DNA of 64,000 nucleotides, taken from NCBI GenBank assembly GCA_963834715.1, contig CAWIDE010000013.1, positions 124,001 to 188,000 on the forward strand. Reading direction: 5' to 3'. The position numbers and the translations under genes were made by a program. This document shows positions 60,781 to 64,000 of this stretch, one piece after another. Under the pieces are notes generated by a model. That model did no database searches. It saw nothing but the letters and a program-made list of their open reading frames with translations, and was not told the origin of the DNA. The first letter of the stretch is position 1; the number at the start of each line of letters is the position of its first letter. The stretch is from CAVSUZ01 sp963834715 (GTDB lineage: Bacteria; Pseudomonadota; Alphaproteobacteria; Acetobacterales; Acetobacteraceae).

Positions 60781-63143
60781 ATGCCCGAAGCCCCCGGACA
60801 TCCCGGAATCCCCCCTCGCTGGACCTCCAGCGCCAAAACCGGGGTCGGAACCGCCCTCTCCCCAGTCAGCCGCGTCTGGTTCACCATCAGCCACGGCATC
60901 ATCAACGAAATCTACTACCCCCGCGTGGACCAGGCCTGCACCCGGGACTTCGGCCTGCTCTTCACCGATGCCACCGGCTTCTTCTCCGAAGAAAAACGCG
61001 ACTGCACCTCCGTCGTCGAGAGGCTGGAGGACGGCGTCCCCGCCTTCACCCTCACCAACACCCAGGCCGAAAACCGCTACCGCGTCACCAAGCACATCGT
61101 CACCGACCCCCGTGCCGACACTCTTCTCCAGGAAATTCACCTGGAACCTAACGGCGAGCCCCTGAACGTCTTCGCCCTGCTCGCCCCTCACCTGGTCAAC
61201 GCCGGTTCCCACAACACCGCCTGGCTCGGCGACTACAAAGGCCAGCCCATGCTGTTCGCCAGCGGCAGCGGTACCTATCTCGCCCTCGCCTCTGACAAGC
61301 CCTTCCTCGCCCGATCCGTCGGCTACGCTGGCTCCTCCGACGGCTGGCAGCTCCTGCACGGCACCGGCCAGCTTACCGAATACGACCGGGCAGAGGACGG
61401 CAACATCGCCCTCACCGCCCAGCTCACCATCGAGCCCGGCAGCCCTACCCGCCTCGCCCTCGGTTTCGGCAGCTCGGCAACCGAGGCCGCCTTCCGCGCC
61501 CGCGGCCACCCTGCTCCATCCCTTCGCCGAGGCCCAGGGAGAATACGCCCAGGTCTGGCGCGCCTGGCAGGCCCGCCTGCGCTCGCTCGACCGCCGCCAT
61601 AATGGCCACAACACCTATCGCATCAGCACCGCGCACCCACGAAAGCCCCACCTTCCCTGGCGGTCTCATTGCCAGCCTTTCCATTCCGTGGGGCTTTTCC
61701 AAGGGCGACGACGACATCGGCGGCTATCATCTCGTCTGGCCGCGTGATCTCTGCGAAACCGCGGGAGGCTTCCTCGCTTGTGGCGCCACGCACGAGGCCC
61801 GCCGCATCCTGCGCTACCTCCGCGCCATCCAGGAAGCCGATGGAAGCTGGCCGCAGAACTGCTGGCTCGACGGCATCCCGTACTGGCGCGGCCTCCAGCT
61901 CGACGAATGCGCCTTTCCCATCCTGCTCGTTGATCTCGCCTGGCGCACCGGCGCCCTGGCCGAGATCGATCTTGGCAACTACTGGCCCATGGTCCGCAAG
62001 GCCGCCGGGTTTGTCATCCGCCGCGGCCCCTCAACCGACCAGGACCGCTGGGAGGAAAACCCCGGCTACACACCTTTCACCCTGGCCGTGCAGATCGCCG
62101 CTCTCGCCGCCGCCGCCCACATCGCCGAGAACGTCGAGGACGGTATCATTCCCGACGTCCTCCGCGATACCGCCGACGCCTGGAACGACCTCATCGAAAG
62201 CTGGCTCTACCACACCGACACCCCGCTCTCCCGCGAAGTCGGCGTCGAAGGCCACTACGTCCGCGTGACGCCAAATCTCGCCCAGGAGGCTCGCGCCGCC
62301 CGCTGCGATACCGTCGAGGTCCGCAACCGCCCCGGCGGCGACGCCCGCATCAGGACCGACATGCTGGTCAGCACCGACGCCCTGGCCCTGGTCCGTTTCG
62401 GCCTCCGCGCCCCCGATGATCCTCGTATCCTCAACACCATCAAAGTCATCGACGCCCTGCTCAAGGCCGATCTGCCGCCCGGCCCCGTTTGGCGCCGCTA
62501 TAATGACGACGGTTATGGGGAACACGCCGACGGCTCCGCCTACGACGGCACCGGCATCGGCCGACCCTGGCCGCTGCTCACCGGCGAGCGCGCCCATTAC
62601 GAGCTCGCCGCCGGCCGCCGGCACGAAGCCGAGCGCCTTCTCGCCACCATGGAAGCCTGCGCCTCGGACGGAGGCCTCATTCCGGAGCAGGTGTGGGACC
62701 AGGACGCTATTCCGGAGCGCGAGCTGTTTCCGGGGAGGCCCAGCGGCTCCGCCATGCCTCTCGTGTGGGCCCATTCCGAGCATCTGAAGCTGCTCCGCTC
62801 CCTGGCCGACAACGCCGTATTCGACATGCCGCCGCACGCCCTCAGCCGCTACGTCCGCCACCAGCAGAAACCCCGCATCCTCCCCTGGAGGCCCGACTGG
62901 CGCAGCGAAACCATCCCTGCCGGCCGCGTTCTGCGGGTCGACCTCCCGGAACCCGCCGTCATCCTCTGGACCACCGACGACTGGGCCAACTCAATCGAGA
63001 CCCCGACTCAGAGCACCGGTCTCGACGCCGAAATCTGCGAGCTCCCGACCGATACCCTCGCCCCGGGCGCCCGGGTCACCTTCACCTGGCGCCGGCGCAC
63101 GGGAGACTGGGCCGGGGGAAACTACTCGGTTACAATCGTATGA
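60781..63143 (+). pseudogene. Glucoamylase (glycoside hydrolase family 15), two frameshifts
   Basis: Three frames join into a ~786-residue GH15 enzyme that releases glucose from starch-like glucans. Frame 1 (start 60781): AKTGVGTALSPVSRVWFTIS, GIINEIYYPRVDQACTRDFG. Frame 2 (about 61510-61625): AEAQGEYAQVWRAWQARLRS. Frame 3: GGYHLVWPRDLCETAGGFLA, YWRGLQLDECAFPILLVDLA (catalytic acid Glu), DGGLIPEQVWDQDAIPEREL (catalytic base Glu). One extra base at each junction fits the 2363-bp length (3n+2). It lacks a signal peptide, so it is probably cytoplasmic and perhaps acts on glycogen or trehalose-like sugars. Confidence 0.85.
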
Positions 63144-64000
63144 ATGGAAACGTCCGAGCCTCCCGGTAATCCCGGGATCATTCTGCTCCGTCCTCTCGCC
63201 GTCCCCACCCCAGAGGCCCGCACCATCATCGTCACCGGCGTCGGCCGCTCCGGCACCAGTATGGCGGCCGCACTGCTGGCGAGCACCGGCATCCTGGACC
63301 GCGCGAACGCCTATCACGTTACCCTGGAAGACCGCGAGCTTCTGCATGTTCTGATAGCTCAGGACCGCCCAGGCTTGGTCGAGGCAATCCGCCGCCGGAA
63401 CGAAGACGCGAACGTCTGGGCGTTCAAGATCCCCAACCTCCATGGCTACCTGGCACCCGTGGACCTCGGCCTGTTCCGCAATCCGCACCTGGTCATAGTT
63501 ATGCGCGGCCTCGCCGCCATCGCCCATCGTCACGCCATTGCCGAACCCCTGGACCCCGCCCGCGCCTTTTTTGAGACCGCGGAAACCATGACCACCCTCG
63601 TGGAGTTCCTGAAGTGCGCCGATTGCCCCACGCTCGTAGTCAGCTACGAAAAGACCATTGTCCACCCGGAAGCGACCGTGCGCGCGTTGATGGAGTGCGC
63701 ACAGCTCCCGCTCTCGGACGATATGCTCAACCAGTTCATCGCCCTGATTCACCCGGAAGACCGTGCTTACGCCCGCATCGCCGCCCGGTCTTTCAGGGGC
63801 AACATAGACGGCATTTTCGATGGTCACCTCGTCGGATGGTGCTGGGAAGAGGGTGAGTCCCGTCCCGTTTCGCTAGACTTGCTCCTCAATGGCACGACAA
63901 TTCACACTGTCCGCGCCGACACTTTCCGGGACGACCTGCGCGACGCCGGTATCGGCGACGGCCATCATGGCTTTGATATCGATACCGCTCCCTTCAATCC
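63144..64000 (+). CDS. Sulfotransferase-like protein with C-terminal domain, partial
   Basis: The ATG at 63144 directly follows the glucoamylase TGA. The frame is open to the window end (285 residues). The N-terminal P-loop TIIVTGVGRSGTSMAAALLA is the 5'-phosphosulfate-binding motif of the sulfotransferase fold, and LVIVMRGLAAIAHRHAIAE fits the 3'-phosphate-binding region. The later part, VGWCWEEGESRPVSLDLLLN, GIGDGHHGFDIDTAPFN, resembles the small beta-domain attached to many glycan-acting proteins in alphaproteobacteria (GWAWDP...RADLxxAGIGDGxHGF). Acceptor unknown. C-terminus missing. Confidence 0.7.
   Translation, partial: METSEPPGNPGIILLRPLAVPTPEARTIIVTGVGRSGTSMAAALLASTGILDRANAYHVTLEDRELLHVLIAQDRPGLVEAIRRRNEDANVWAFKIPNLHGYLAPVDLGLFRNPHLVIVMRGLAAIAHRHAIAEPLDPARAFFETAETMTTLVEFLKCADCPTLVVSYEKTIVHPEATVRALMECAQLPLSDDMLNQFIALIHPEDRAYARIAARSFRGNIDGIFDGHLVGWCWEEGESRPVSLDLLLNGTTIHTVRADTFRDDLRDAGIGDGHHGFDIDTAPFN

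Noticed and set aside
60559..61614. Long minus-strand frame opposite the glucoamylase (351 aa)
   Set aside because: Gly/Val/Ala-rich low-information reading that includes the tandem repeats. The plus strand has clear GH15 motifs.

Overview
The window looks like chromosomal DNA from a high-GC alphaproteobacterium, most likely in the Rhodospirillales/Acetobacteraceae area. The basis is GC-rich codon use, an aa3-type cytochrome oxidase operon with a tiny CoxF-like gene after ctaB, IalB-like and YqgE/AlgH proteins, and small Gly/Tyr/Asn-rich secreted proteins. The genus cannot be told from the sequence. No rRNA, tRNA or CRISPR array was seen.

Layout. 0-6 kb: minus-strand catabolic and hydrolase genes (MFS fragment, acetyltransferase remnant, racemase, flavin reductase, MBL hydrolase, protease-like PDZ protein, FAH-family hydratase) with one divergent LysR regulator. 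6-12 kb: rlmB, a TauD/TfdA dioxygenase, a secreted protein, a fused enoyl-CoA hydratase/3-hydroxyacyl-CoA dehydrogenase and a broken D-2-hydroxyacid dehydrogenase. 12-15.4 kb: a four-gene Zn/Mn ABC importer behind a Zur-like palindrome. 15.5-20 kb: alpha/beta hydrolase, EamA exporter, enolase-superfamily enzyme, patatin-like protein, small secreted protein. 20-27.4 kb: an MdtABC-like RND efflux operon. 27.5-29.6 kb: SMP-30 lactonase, cold-shock protein, methyltransferase. 29.8-33.4 kb: coxB-coxA-ctaB-coxF, stopping short of the expected ctaG and coxC. 33.5-41.8 kb: a decayed GAF sensor, small proteins, aminotransferase plus drug exporter, BrkB, rlmN, IalB-like protein, peroxiredoxin, yqgE. 42-48.7 kb: an acyl-carrier-protein/MBOAT/SGNH surface-acylation cassette, then creatininase plus a two-subunit molybdenum hydroxylase.

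48.8-60.7 kb is an accessory island. It holds a truncated IS1182-type transposase, two diverged copies of an MntA-HepT toxin-antitoxin module (both toxins damaged), scraps of glucoamylase and molybdenum-hydroxylase genes, a Phd/VapC pair, an IS3-family element carrying an IS1380-family element and interrupting an unknown gene, two small proteins with the HEPN R-x(4-6)-H signature, and a 32-bp tandem repeat. After it come a GH15 glucoamylase and the start of a sulfotransferase-like gene.

A dominant feature is that more than a dozen otherwise well-conserved genes are broken by 1- or 2-base indels, nearly all a single extra base in a short homopolymer. Either the sequence carries homopolymer errors or the genome has suffered many slippage mutations. 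Broken genes are annotated over their full reconstructed extent.
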